A DNA stretch of 64,000 nt from CADEDV01 sp964412375 (GTDB lineage: Bacteria > Bacteroidota > Bacteroidia > Chitinophagales > Chitinophagaceae). Positions 1 to 8,239 of this stretch are shown here, piece by piece; position 1 is the stretch's first letter, and the number at the start of each line of letters is the position of its first letter. The translations under genes were made by a program, and so were the position numbers. The stretch is from NCBI GenBank assembly GCA_964412375.1, contig CAYPOD010000003.1, positions 1-64,000 on the forward strand. Reading direction: 5' to 3'. The notes below the pieces were generated by a model, which was given only the letters and a program-made list of their open reading frames with translations, ran no database searches and had not been told where the DNA came from.

Positions 1-141
1 GAAGCCATGAAGCAACATAATGCTGCCCGCAAGATTTTTTATAAGAATGATTTTCCCGCTGCCACCTGGGTGCAGATCAGCCGGCTGTATATGGCAGATG
101 CCAGGTTAGAAGTGGAACTGATTGCACATTTGCCAAAATAG
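1..141 (+). CDS. RidA/YjgF family protein, 3' end only
   Basis: The reading frame is open from the first base and stops at TAG 139-141, so 46 C-terminal residues are visible and the gene begins outside the window. The segment FPAATWVQISRLYMADARLE followed by a short hydrophobic end has the layout of the last helix and strand of RidA-family enamine/imine deaminases (FPARxxVxVxxL...VEIE). The usual active-site Arg of FPAR is replaced by Ala here (FPAA), so this may be a non-RidA member of the wider YjgF family. It is followed by a strong hairpin terminator shared with the convergent gene. Family assignment rests on a short fragment. A clear RidA is present elsewhere in the window (40697-41077). 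Confidence 0.6.
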   Translation, partial: EAMKQHNAARKIFYKNDFPAATWVQISRLYMADARLEVELIAHLPK

Positions 142-160
142 CTCCGAAGTTATTTTTAAT

Positions 161-199
161 AATACAGAAGCCTGTCTGATGAGGACAGGCTTCTGTATT
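161..199. terminator. Bidirectional intrinsic terminator
   Basis: A perfect 16-bp stem (161-176 with 184-199, core AGAAGCCTGTC) encloses the 7-nt loop TGATGAG. It lies between two convergent genes, the RidA-like gene on + and the lipoprotein gene on -. The T-rich tail on either side is short. Confidence 0.8.
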
Positions 200-217
200 T
201 CGCCCAACTAAAATGAT

Positions 218-1018
218 TTATTCTGCAGCGACAAGGTTAATAGCAGGTGCTGATGCCGGGGGATTAATATCAAAAGGTTCGGAAGAAGACCGGGGCACCG
301 GGGCATTTTGAAAGAGTTGCAAAGAACTGCCATCAAAATCATCTGCATTGCGGATGCGGATGGTAACAGCAGGAAGCGATGAGGTGGATCCGTCTGTCCG
401 TTTTTTTATATCCAGCACTTCAAAAGCAACAATACCGAGGTTAGCACCCATAAGATTTCCCAGCAAGGGAGAGTAGTTAATGCTGATATCGCTGTCGTAA
501 ACGATGGCTAAAATGGTTTGTCTTTTTAGCATCGTCAGACCGGTTGCTCTCAATGGAGTCACATCAGGGATCTTATCCAGCAATACTTCTTTATCATCAT
601 CAGGGTTTCCTGATCCTAAACCGGGGCCGGCTTTTAAAAAATTTCTTGAACCGTTACTGAAAGGACCAGCATTTTTCCATGTATTGGGAATGGTTTTTAG
701 GGCATGCCAGCCTTCATCACCCACCTGGCCTGTGTATAGTGTAATGGTTCGCCCCACATTTTCACGAAAGAAACGAAGTTGTTCCCGCAGGCCAACTTTG
801 GCCAGTTGATCGTTTACCTCCACATTGGAAAAATCATTAGGCTCGTTTCCGTTATCAATACTTTCTTCATCTATTACCAGCAGGATAGGGCTGTTGCTGG
901 TCTCTGTTTCTTCCTGGTTCAGCAACATGTTTCCTTCCCGCTGACAGGAATAACTGATGAAAATAATAGCTGCAAGTAAAAGCATTGCTCCTGGCAGGGA
1001 TACTGGTTTGGTTTGCAT
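218..1018 (-). CDS. Hypothetical secreted lipoprotein
   Basis: This is a 266-residue protein of unknown function. The start was set at 1018 because MQTKPVSLPGAMLLLAAIIF gives a positively charged N-terminus, a hydrophobic core and a lipobox-like FISYSC with Cys at about residue 25. The 23 codons upstream do not resemble a signal peptide. After the Cys comes an acidic, low-complexity linker, typical of Bacteroidota surface lipoproteins that must be pulled away from the membrane. The mature part has no motif I recognise. The gene stands alone between a shared terminator and a region of about 365 bases without an obvious gene. The lipoprotein call is fairly safe; nothing can be said about its substrate or partner. 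Confidence 0.65.
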   Translation of the reverse strand: MQTKPVSLPGAMLLLAAIIFISYSCQREGNMLLNQEETETSNSPILLVIDEESIDNGNEPNDFSNVEVNDQLAKVGLREQLRFFRENVGRTITLYTGQVGDEGWHALKTIPNTWKNAGPFSNGSRNFLKAGPGLGSGNPDDDKEVLLDKIPDVTPLRATGLTMLKRQTILAIVYDSDISINYSPLLGNLMGANLGIVAFEVLDIKKRTDGSTSSLPAVTIRIRNADDFDGSSLQLFQNAPVPRSSSEPFDINPPASAPAINLVAAE

Positions 1019-1383
1019 GATTAGTTTGTTTTGCGTATGAAGAGACAGGTCTGCAGTTGAATTTCTCAGCAAAAAGTAAACCAGCAATCACCGGTAAATC
1101 ATTAATTAATGTCTTTCTAACCTTTGTTGAAGCTAAATGGCTACCGGAGGTGATAATTATAAACAGGCAATCACCAAAAATCCATTTCGGTGCAAGCCAC
1201 TAAAAGCAAAAGATGGAGATCCGGCAAATGGAGGTGGTTACAGCAGGCTGTTTGTTGGGCTTTGTTATAATTATCCGGATTTTGAACAACTACCGGCTCC
1301 TGTTTTTCTTCGTTGCAGTTTGCCTTAAAGGAAATCGCTGCTGCAAAAAACAGTGCAGGCATTGCAATAGGTTAAAGCATAAT
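1019..1383. other. Intergenic region with no convincing gene
   Basis: These 365 bases lie between two genes on the - strand and should hold the promoter of the lipoprotein gene. I see no clear TAnnTTTG box. A 63-codon frame on - (1171-1362) begins with a signal-like MPALFFAAAISFKANC but has no ribosome-binding site. It ends in a Cys/His/Leu-rich tail with no family resemblance, and may be chance or the remains of a small secreted protein. Confidence 0.4.
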
Positions 1384-2676
1384 CTAAGGCGTTATAGGTA
1401 ATTCTTTCAACGTGGTGCTGGCAAAAAAAGCATTGTATAAAATAGTCGCTCCGTAGAGCAGCATGGTTATGATCAGGCCATACATAAAAATATTGTATGA
1501 CAACCGGAGCCACCTGTATTTTTTGGCCAGTACCACACCTAGAAAATAAAGATCTTTGATCATGCTGCTGTATAGATAATCACGGCTGTTAAGCATTTCT
1601 TTCATAGCCCAGTCGTAATCGGGCAGGCTCATGCTGTGGAAATTACCAAAAAACAACAGGTTTGTCTTTTTATTCTGGATGTCTTCACGGGTAAAGGTTC
1701 CTTCTGATATATTGGGCCGGGTGGCTTTCACAGCATAGATGATGGTGGCCACACAAACAAGCACCAGCGACGTGGTGGGTAGTATTAGATATTTGTCTTC
1801 CTCAAGCCTGCGGAGCAGCACCGATATTACTACGGAAAGGATGATGGAGTTTACGGAGATCATGATATTGGCCTTGCTGTCGGCCATCTGGCTCAGGTTA
1901 GCGTGGTTGTTTGCCATGATACGGAACACTGTAGAGATACCTCTTTCTGTTTGCGATTCTTTTTCTTTTTTCTTTTTTTCTTCAGGAGATTCTTTTTCCT
2001 TTTTCATTTCATCAGAAAAAGTGGCCAGCATATCATCTCCCTTTTTATTTTTCTTACCCTGCTTTTTTACTGCACCATTTTCAGCAGCTTTTAAATCCTT
2101 TATATGTTGTTCCTTGACAGGCTGAAGTTTGCGTTTACCATAGTCTGTGAAATACTTGTGGTTTTCCATGAAGGCGATATTCATCTTACGCCATTTCTTT
2201 TTAGAAAGACCGTCTTCTGAAAAACCTTCTAATTCCAGGCGCAGTTCTTCATTCTTTACACTAAATTCGTTGGTGCCGAGGTGAAAAAGGTCTGCATCAC
2301 ACAGGATCTGCTCTATCAGGCTGTTGGGTGATTGCGGCATTTTGGTGGCATCAATGCAGCCGGACACTTTTTTAACGAGTTCTGGCGGTGAGTTGTGTTC
2401 CTGGAGAAAAGCAATTGCCAGTTGTTTACTCACTTCTTCGTGCCCCTGTGACTGACCAGAGCGAAAACCGGTGTCATGAAACCAGGCAGCGATAAGCAGG
2501 GCATCTCTGTCTCCGGGCTGAAGTTGATAATAATCAGCCATTTCTTCGCAGGCAGATACGACACTTTGTGTGTGTTCGAGGTTATGATAACTGATTTCTT
2601 TGCTGAGTTGATGCTGTAATATATTGGTAGCATATTCCCGGGCAGCCGCAAGAAGCAAAGGGTGGGAAACCGTCAT
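1384..2676 (-). CDS. HD-domain phosphohydrolase fused to a Pycsar effector-type (PycTM, DUF5706) membrane domain
   Basis: This 430-residue protein has two parts. The N-terminal HD domain (about 1-190) shows metal ligands and family motifs: YHNLEH with H31 and H35, H67-D68 in WFHDTGF, H79, and CDADL with D127/D129. These are typical of enzymes that hydrolyse nucleotide phosphates or phosphodiesters. A very Lys/Glu-rich linker follows (about 205-245). The C-terminal part (about 250-418) has DSKANIMISVNSIILSV at the first membrane helix, with further helices near 298-316 and 394-418. This is the pattern of the PycTM domain known from Pycsar anti-phage systems. No nucleotide cyclase is adjacent, but the scaffold gap starts only 75 bp upstream. 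Whether the HD part acts on the nucleotide that triggers the membrane part is inference. Domain assignments are confident; the biological role is not. Confidence 0.8.
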   Translation of the reverse strand: MTVSHPLLLAAAREYATNILQHQLSKEISYHNLEHTQSVVSACEEMADYYQLQPGDRDALLIAAWFHDTGFRSGQSQGHEEVSKQLAIAFLQEHNSPPELVKKVSGCIDATKMPQSPNSLIEQILCDADLFHLGTNEFSVKNEELRLELEGFSEDGLSKKKWRKMNIAFMENHKYFTDYGKRKLQPVKEQHIKDLKAAENGAVKKQGKKNKKGDDMLATFSDEMKKEKESPEEKKKKEKESQTERGISTVFRIMANNHANLSQMADSKANIMISVNSIILSVVISVLLRRLEEDKYLILPTTSLVLVCVATIIYAVKATRPNISEGTFTREDIQNKKTNLLFFGNFHSMSLPDYDWAMKEMLNSRDYLYSSMIKDLYFLGVVLAKKYRWLRLSYNIFMYGLIITMLLYGATILYNAFFASTTLKELPITP

Positions 2677-2751
2677 AATTTAAATTTTGAACATGATAAA
2701 TTTAAACAAAAAGAACAAAAGCCTGCGGTTTCAGTTAAAAACCGGAAACTG

Positions 2752-2851
2752 NNNNNNNNNNNNNNNNNNNNNNNNNNNNNNNNNNNNNNNNNNNNNNNNN
2801 NNNNNNNNNNNNNNNNNNNNNNNNNNNNNNNNNNNNNNNNNNNNNNNNNNN
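2752..2851. other. Scaffold gap of 100 N
   Basis: A run of exactly 100 unknown bases is a conventional placeholder for a gap of unknown length. Any frame crossing it is meaningless, and genes may be missing here. It removes the 5' part of the beta-propeller gene to the right and possibly some of the upstream region of the HD-PycTM gene. Confidence 0.95.
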
Positions 2852-3463
2852 TACCGCAGCATCAAATTCGGGCCCAAAGATGATTACGAGGATATTGTGA
2901 AAGTGGAAGACACCATCTACTTGCTAATCAGTACCGGGAGTATAGTGAAAGTGACTGGCTACCGCAGCGAAGACAGTATACAGGCGGCGGTGATTGCCAC
3001 TGTTCCGGGCAGGAACGAATTTGAGTCTATGTACTACGATGCAGATGCTCATTCCATCGTGTTGCTTTGCAAGGATTGTCATAAAGAAAAGGACCAGGTG
3101 AGAACAGCCTACAGGTATGACCTGGAAACCAGCCGTCTTGTTGATACCCCTTATTATTATATTAGTATCAAAGATGTTAGAAAAGTGCTGGAAGATAACA
3201 GGGCGGAGTTCAAACCTTCTGCGGCCGCTATTCACCCCCTGCAGCAAAAACTCTATATTGTTTCATCTATTGGCAAAGTGCTGGTGGTGACAGATAAAAT
3301 GGGAAAAGTGGAACAGGCCATACCGATTTCTCCAACCATGTTCCCGCAACCTGAGGGGATGACTTTTGCTCCTAACGGGGACTTGTATATTTCCAACGAA
3401 AAAGCTACCGAGGAAAGAGCAACCCTGCTCAGGTTTGCTTTTAAGAAAAAGGTAAAGAAATAA
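2852..3463 (+). CDS. SdiA-regulated-like beta-propeller protein, 5' end lost in gap
   Basis: 204 codons are visible, open from the gap edge and ending at TAA 3461-3463. The repeated strand patterns (IYLLISTGSIVKV, LYIVSSIGKVLVVTDK, PEGMTFAPNGDLYISNE) are those of a beta-propeller. The end PQPEGMTFAPNGDLYISNE is characteristic of the SdiA-regulated / esterase-like propeller family, which includes secreted or lipid-anchored proteins of unclear function. The N-terminal signal sequence and first blades are missing. The gene is convergent with the metallophosphoesterase 13 bp away. Family assignment is moderately sure; the true start cannot be set. Confidence 0.65.
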   Translation, partial: YRSIKFGPKDDYEDIVKVEDTIYLLISTGSIVKVTGYRSEDSIQAAVIATVPGRNEFESMYYDADAHSIVLLCKDCHKEKDQVRTAYRYDLETSRLVDTPYYYISIKDVRKVLEDNRAEFKPSAAAIHPLQQKLYIVSSIGKVLVVTDKMGKVEQAIPISPTMFPQPEGMTFAPNGDLYISNEKATEERATLLRFAFKKKVKK

Positions 3464-3476
3464 TGATGACCAAAGA

Positions 3477-4574
3477 TTAGTTCAGGGTGGCTAATGTGGT
3501 TTTAAACAATTCATTGTGGCTTCCTCCCTGCACTTCAAAAAATGAAATGGTTGCATTCCCTTTCACTGTGAGTTCAAGCACTGCAAAACCCACTTTTTTT
3601 GCTGCATACAACCCGTTTTTCTTTTTCCTGACACGGGTGGCTTTGCAACCGCTGCCGCTGACCACCTGGCAAAACCCGTTTTCTTTTATCAATTGCAGGC
3701 CATGTTCATGCCCGGCGACAAACACAACATTAGGCTGGCTGTTCGCAGCTTTTTCAAGCATGGCTGACATTTTTTTATAGTTACGATGTGGCAGATCCTG
3801 CCGGGCCCCGATCAATGTTCTGTATAACGGGTAAATGGAACCGATAACCGGCAGCGGGATATATAATCCTTTCCGCAGGTCCGTTAGTGGGAAGATATGT
3901 TGCTTCAACGTGAAATACCCGCCATGCACACCGTTGCTTTTGACCGGGTGATGGCTGGCCACCACCACCAGTTTGCCGGGGTGTTTCTGGACAATATTGC
4001 TGATGCTGGTTGCCAGTTCATCTGTTGTGCTACTGCTGCAGCCAGATTCTGATCCCGGTTTTTCATGCGGGTGGATCCACCACTGACTGTCGAAAATAGC
4101 AAGCACCAGTTTATCATTTAGCACCAGTTCAACCGGTCCGGCACAGCCATTTTCGGGCAGGAAATGAATATTAGGCCTGCCCAGGTTTTTTATATACTGC
4201 GCCTGCCGCCGGACTGCTTCCAGTCCTTTTTTCCCGGCATCATCCCAGTCATGATTGCCCGGAATGATGTAGGCAGTAGCCTCTGTATTGTCAACCACCA
4301 GCAATTGCGAATCAAGAATAGCTTTGGCAGTGGGATAAAAAGAATGGGTTGGTTCCGGCAAGCCGTTGTCATAAATGTTGTCGCCCAGGTAGAGTAATGT
4401 TGTGTTTTTATTTAGGGGAAAATTCTTCTTAATGACTGCCGGCACCGGGTGTGCCCCTTTAATAAATGAACCGGCGTCACCCACCAGGATAATACGGTGC
4501 AAAATGCTGTCCGCTTGGGCATGGGCACTGATGACGGCACAGGTCAGGATTAATAAATGCAAGCATTTTTTCAT
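3477..4574 (-). CDS. Secreted calcineurin-like metallophosphoesterase
   Basis: This is a 365-residue protein with a cleavable signal peptide (MKKCLHLLILTCAVISAHAQ). The dimetal phosphoesterase motifs appear in order: GDAG near 33, GDNIYDNG near 64, GNHDW near 106, SHHP near 207 and GHEHG near 288. It should hydrolyse phosphomonoesters or diesters in the periplasm. A Cys pair in the C-terminal half (FCQVVSGSGCK) may form a disulphide. The neighbour on the other side of a 280-bp intergenic region is a BamA-like barrel protein. In other Bacteroidota I know these two modules as a single long polypeptide, which suggests a shared job at the outer membrane. The class is certain; the substrate is unknown. 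Confidence 0.85.
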   Translation of the reverse strand: MKKCLHLLILTCAVISAHAQADSILHRIILVGDAGSFIKGAHPVPAVIKKNFPLNKNTTLLYLGDNIYDNGLPEPTHSFYPTAKAILDSQLLVVDNTEATAYIIPGNHDWDDAGKKGLEAVRRQAQYIKNLGRPNIHFLPENGCAGPVELVLNDKLVLAIFDSQWWIHPHEKPGSESGCSSSTTDELATSISNIVQKHPGKLVVVASHHPVKSNGVHGGYFTLKQHIFPLTDLRKGLYIPLPVIGSIYPLYRTLIGARQDLPHRNYKKMSAMLEKAANSQPNVVFVAGHEHGLQLIKENGFCQVVSGSGCKATRVRKKKNGLYAAKKVGFAVLELTVKGNATISFFEVQGGSHNELFKTTLATLN

Positions 4575-4854
4575 GCCTTTTATTAGAATTTAGTTTATAG
4601 GACAATCAATAACGAAATGACTTCCTGAATGAAGGTTGTCAAAATCGTAAGTTACTGAAAAGTTCTGCTGTGCCGGATGATACTTACAGTTAGTTCAAAA
4701 AACAGGTGTTCTTAACCGGTTTTCTGCCATTCAAAATAATAAACTGACAAGCGGTTTACTTTCATATTTGGATAATTGTTGTACCTTATGACGGCTATGA
4801 ACTTATTTTAATATGTTCAGCCACCACCAACTTTAACTGTCTAAACCAACAATC

Positions 4855-7407
4855 ATGAGACTGTTTCGTTTTGTTTTATTCAGCATGGCAATCATGCTAA
4901 GCTGTTTTGCTGCACAGTCACAACAGGATTCTGCCTCTTCTCCGGGCTCCACTTTATTTAAGACCAACAAGTCCAAAAAATTCTGGATGGGCTCCAACTA
5001 CCGGGCAGAATGGTTAACACCGGTAAAAGCTCCGCTGTTAAACCTGTCAGCAGAAAAAGGAAACCTGAAGCCCATTAGAAAAGGGGGCGGTAAGCAAACC
5101 AAATCTTTACGGTTAGAAGATGAAGAAGGCAGGGAATACGTGTTGCGCTCTATACAAAAATTCATTACCAGCCAAACCCTGCCTGGTGATCTGCAAAGTG
5201 CGGCAGCGGAAGACCTGGTAGCGGATGGTGTTTCTGCGTCTTATCCATATGCAGCCCTTTCGGTTGGCACTCTTGCCGATGCTGCCGGCATTCCTCATGG
5301 TAAAGCAAAACTGGTTTATATACCAGATGATCCGAAACTAGGTGAATTCAGGCAGGAATTTGCCAGTATGCTGGCTTTGTTTGAACATCGTTTGCCCGAT
5401 TCTGTCAGGAAGGGATTTAGTACGGAAGAAGTTGTTGAAAAATTGGACAAGGATAATGATAATACGGTTGACCAGCATTCTTTGCTGAAGGTGAGGATAC
5501 TGGATATGTTTATCATGGATCTTGACCGCCACGAAGGGCAATGGATATGGGGTGCATGGGATAACGGGAAAGGGAAAACCTATTTTCCCATTGCCAAAGA
5601 CAGGGACCAGGCTTTTTACACCAACCAGGGAGTATTGCCCGGCATCGTGAAATGGCCCTGGATAGTGCCGCAACTGGAAGGCTTCAAAGCAAAAGCAAAA
5701 AACATCAACCGCTTCAATTTTGCAGCCCGCAACCTTGATCGGTATTTCCTGAACCAGATGACAGAAGATGACTGGAAAACGACCACAGAACAATTGCTGT
5801 CCCGTATGACTGATGATGTAATTGACAGGGCTTTTGATCAGCAGCCACGGGAGATAAGACACATCTCTGCCGATAAGCTAAAGACTACCTTAAAAGAACG
5901 CAGGCAATACCTGCTGGATGAAATGATCCAGTACCATCGTTTCCTCTCAGAAATCGTTGATATCACCGGTAGTGAAAAGATGGAGTTATTTGAGGTCACC
6001 CATCATGATGATGGCACGGTGCTGGTGCAGGTGTTTAAAATCACCAAAGAAGGAAAGCAGTCTACTATGATGTATAACCGCAGTTTTGATCCCGGGATTA
6101 CCAAAGAAATAAGACTATACGGGCTGGGCGGCGAAGACAAGTTTGTTGTAAAAGGAAGCAATCCAAAGATCAGGGTAAGAATGATTGGCGGTGAAGGAAA
6201 TGATGCATTTGAAAACACAGCCTCTTCAAATGGTGGAATTGTATACGACAGCAAAGCGGAAACAAATAAACTTACAGGCAATTTCAGGAATAAAATGTCC
6301 AATGATTCTGCTGTGAACTCGTATGAAAGGTTGTATTATAAATATAACCAGGTCATTCCGTTTATTGCCCTTGGGTTCAACCAGGACGATGGTTTGTTTA
6401 TCGGCCCTAGTTTCAAGATCATCCGGCATGGTTTCAGGAAAACACCTTATAAGACCATGCACCAGGTTGCTATGAGCTATGCTTTTTCTACCCAGGCATT
6501 CAATGCCCGCTGGTATTCGGAATATATCGGAGTATTTGGAAAGAACACCGATTTGCTGACTGATTTTGATATTAAGGCACCAAATAATACCACCAACTTC
6601 TTTGGCTATGGAATGAACTCAGTGTATGACAAGTCAAGCCCGGGCCAGTTCCGGTATTACCGGGCCCGCTACAGTCTCGGAGATATATCCCTGATGCTGC
6701 GAAAGAATTTCTCACCGAAAGTGAGTGTTACATTTGGACCCACCTACCAGTTCTATTCCCTGGACCAGGATGATAAATTCAATAATGTAAGATTCATCAC
6801 GGATATCCCTAACAATGGCCTTGATGCGAATACACTATATGCAAAACAATCCTATTTCGGCGGCAGATTTTCCCTGTTGGCTGATACAAGAGACAGCCGT
6901 GCACTGACGAGAAAAGGGATTTTTTGGCAAACTACACTTCGCCACTTGTCCGGGTTAAAAAACACAAGCTATAAAGTCACCCAGCTCAATTCAGACTTCA
7001 GTTTTTATATTCCGCTTGGGAAGGGATCTGTCCTCACCAACCGCATAGGTGGCGGACACAACTTTGGTGATTTTGAATTTTACCAGGCGCAATACCTGGG
7101 CATGGAAGACAACCTGAGAGGCTACCGGAAATTCAGGTTTGCAGGGCAATCGAAACTATATACCAATACCGAACTGAGGTTAAAATTGGCTAACCTGAAA
7201 ACCTATCTTTTCCCGGCATCGTTTGGCATGCTGATGTTTGTTGATAACGGCAGAGTATGGCATGATTCAGACAACAGCACTACCTGGAAAACAGGTTATG
7301 GCGGCGGTTTCTGGTTTGCACCACTCAATCGCATGGTGTTTTCAATCTGCATCACAGGTTCCAAAGAAGATGTGCTGCCGCTTATCGGGGCAGGATGGAG
7401 ATTTTAA
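4855..7407 (+). CDS. BamA/TamA-like outer-membrane barrel protein with a kinase-like N-terminal region
   Basis: This is an 850-residue protein with a signal peptide (residues 1-22, ending AAQSQQ). The C-terminal third or more (about 500-850) alternates aromatic and polar residues like an outer-membrane beta-barrel and ends GAGWRF; a C-terminal Phe is the usual signal for the BAM machine. LRGYRKFRFAG near 760 resembles the loop-6 region of the Omp85 family. Upstream, MDLDRHEGQW (221-230) followed by YFPIAKDRDQAFY (243-255) looks like the catalytic loop and metal-binding DxD of CotH- or HipA-like kinases; this part is my inference. A terminator follows directly. The gene is divergent from the secreted metallophosphoesterase. 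Confidence 0.75.
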   Translation: MRLFRFVLFSMAIMLSCFAAQSQQDSASSPGSTLFKTNKSKKFWMGSNYRAEWLTPVKAPLLNLSAEKGNLKPIRKGGGKQTKSLRLEDEEGREYVLRSIQKFITSQTLPGDLQSAAAEDLVADGVSASYPYAALSVGTLADAAGIPHGKAKLVYIPDDPKLGEFRQEFASMLALFEHRLPDSVRKGFSTEEVVEKLDKDNDNTVDQHSLLKVRILDMFIMDLDRHEGQWIWGAWDNGKGKTYFPIAKDRDQAFYTNQGVLPGIVKWPWIVPQLEGFKAKAKNINRFNFAARNLDRYFLNQMTEDDWKTTTEQLLSRMTDDVIDRAFDQQPREIRHISADKLKTTLKERRQYLLDEMIQYHRFLSEIVDITGSEKMELFEVTHHDDGTVLVQVFKITKEGKQSTMMYNRSFDPGITKEIRLYGLGGEDKFVVKGSNPKIRVRMIGGEGNDAFENTASSNGGIVYDSKAETNKLTGNFRNKMSNDSAVNSYERLYYKYNQVIPFIALGFNQDDGLFIGPSFKIIRHGFRKTPYKTMHQVAMSYAFSTQAFNARWYSEYIGVFGKNTDLLTDFDIKAPNNTTNFFGYGMNSVYDKSSPGQFRYYRARYSLGDISLMLRKNFSPKVSVTFGPTYQFYSLDQDDKFNNVRFITDIPNNGLDANTLYAKQSYFGGRFSLLADTRDSRALTRKGIFWQTTLRHLSGLKNTSYKVTQLNSDFSFYIPLGKGSVLTNRIGGGHNFGDFEFYQAQYLGMEDNLRGYRKFRFAGQSKLYTNTELRLKLANLKTYLFPASFGMLMFVDNGRVWHDSDNSTTWKTGYGGGFWFAPLNRMVFSICITGSKEDVLPLIGAGWRF

Positions 7408-7430
7408 GAGAAGGACATAATAATAATAAG

Positions 7431-7462
7431 GAAGCCCTTTGGAAAAAGGGCTTCTGTTCTTT
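7431..7462 (+). terminator. Intrinsic terminator after the barrel gene
   Basis: A 10-bp perfect stem GAAGCCCTTT / AAAGGGCTTC (7431-7440 with 7445-7454) and a 4-nt loop are followed by TGTTCTTT. It lies 24 bp after the stop codon. Confidence 0.8.
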
Positions 7463-7526
7463 AGGTACTCTAAGTGTATGCAAGAAAAAAATTGACAAGG
7501 ATCAGTACCCCCTCAAATATTATTGA

Positions 7527-7949
7527 TTATTCCGTGTTTATTTTTTTTCCGGGTTCTATTGTTGTAATTGCAGAATAGCTGACCTGTTGACGGCTGTCAA
7601 CGATTTTTACCCTGTAATACGTTTTTTGCTGAACGGCCTTTTCGTAATACATGTAGGCACCGGTTCCGGATACGTCCGAACCGAATACAAGGCCGGCTGT
7701 TTTAAATTTTTTCCCGTTATGACTTTTCTCCACTTCAAACTGGTAAGCATGAACATTGTCCGTTACTTCCCATTGCAAAATAGTTTTGTTATTTACATTG
7801 CTGGCTGTGAAATTTAGCAACCGAAGATCTGATGGAACAAGAATGGATGATGATGGCGCTGTAAAAGGGCGGTTGCCGTTTCCGGCATATACGGATGAAA
7901 AAGACTGGTTCAGAAGCATGATGGTCAAAAGGGTAAAGATTGTCTTCAT
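7527..7949 (-). CDS. Small secreted protein with the fibronectin-like domain usually found next to T9SS tails
   Basis: This is a 140-residue protein with a signal peptide (about 1-22, ending VYAGNG). The single domain that follows has the pattern LLNFTASNVNNKTILQW, FEVEKSHNGKKFKTAG, and YYRVKIVDSRQQVSYSAI. The same pattern sits before the sorting domain in the large T9SS proteins of this window, for example around 13290-13560 and 20480-20760. Here the protein stops directly after the domain and has no C-terminal sorting domain. It could be a free-standing secreted module or the left-over of a larger gene. It is transcribed alone. Confidence 0.6.
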   Translation of the reverse strand: MKTIFTLLTIMLLNQSFSSVYAGNGNRPFTAPSSSILVPSDLRLLNFTASNVNNKTILQWEVTDNVHAYQFEVEKSHNGKKFKTAGLVFGSDVSGTGAYMYYEKAVQQKTYYRVKIVDSRQQVSYSAITTIEPGKKINTE

Positions 7950-8231
7950 TTCTAAGGGTTTTGAATGACGGATTCAAGTCCCATAGAAATATTGGATGAA
8001 AAGTACGGTTCGAAGGGATTTGGATAAGGCCTTTTGCACAACTACTTTAATTACCGGGGAAAGAAACCTGGAAGGAAGCCGGGTACGGTTGATTATCGTA
8101 GTTTTCCGATGGGTTTTGTGGTTTTCCGAATCGTGTCAACAAACCTAGCAAGTGAATGTGGAATATGCAAGTGTTTGAAAAAATATTTTCGAAAACAATA
8201 CATGTTGACTCGCTACTGTTTTGATGTTTAA

Positions 8232-8239
8232 TACATTTG
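8232..8239 (+). promoter_or_regulatory. Predicted -7 element TACATTTG of the ABC operon
   Basis: A perfect match to the Bacteroidota -7 consensus TAnnTTTG, with TTGAC at 8205-8209 as a possible upstream element. It overlaps the first possible start codon (TTG 8237) and lies 6 nt before the second (TTG 8246), so the mRNA is probably leaderless or nearly so. Confidence 0.5.

Noticed and set aside
1171..1362. Small frame on - with a signal-like N-terminus
   Set aside because: No ribosome-binding site, no known family, and an odd His/Cys/Leu-rich tail. Mentioned only in the intergenic entry.
2687..3463. A continuous 258-codon frame running through the N stretch
   Set aside because: The 100 N are a placeholder of unknown real length, so the frame across them has no meaning. 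Only the part from 2852 was kept.
5338..5862. 174-codon frame on - inside the barrel gene
   Set aside because: It lies fully opposite a confident gene and reads as antisense composition without motifs.
8170..8200. AT-rich near-palindrome TTTGAAAAAATATTTTCGAAAA before the ABC operon, judged as an operator
   Set aside because: The symmetry is weak and explained by AT content; no second copy seen in the window.
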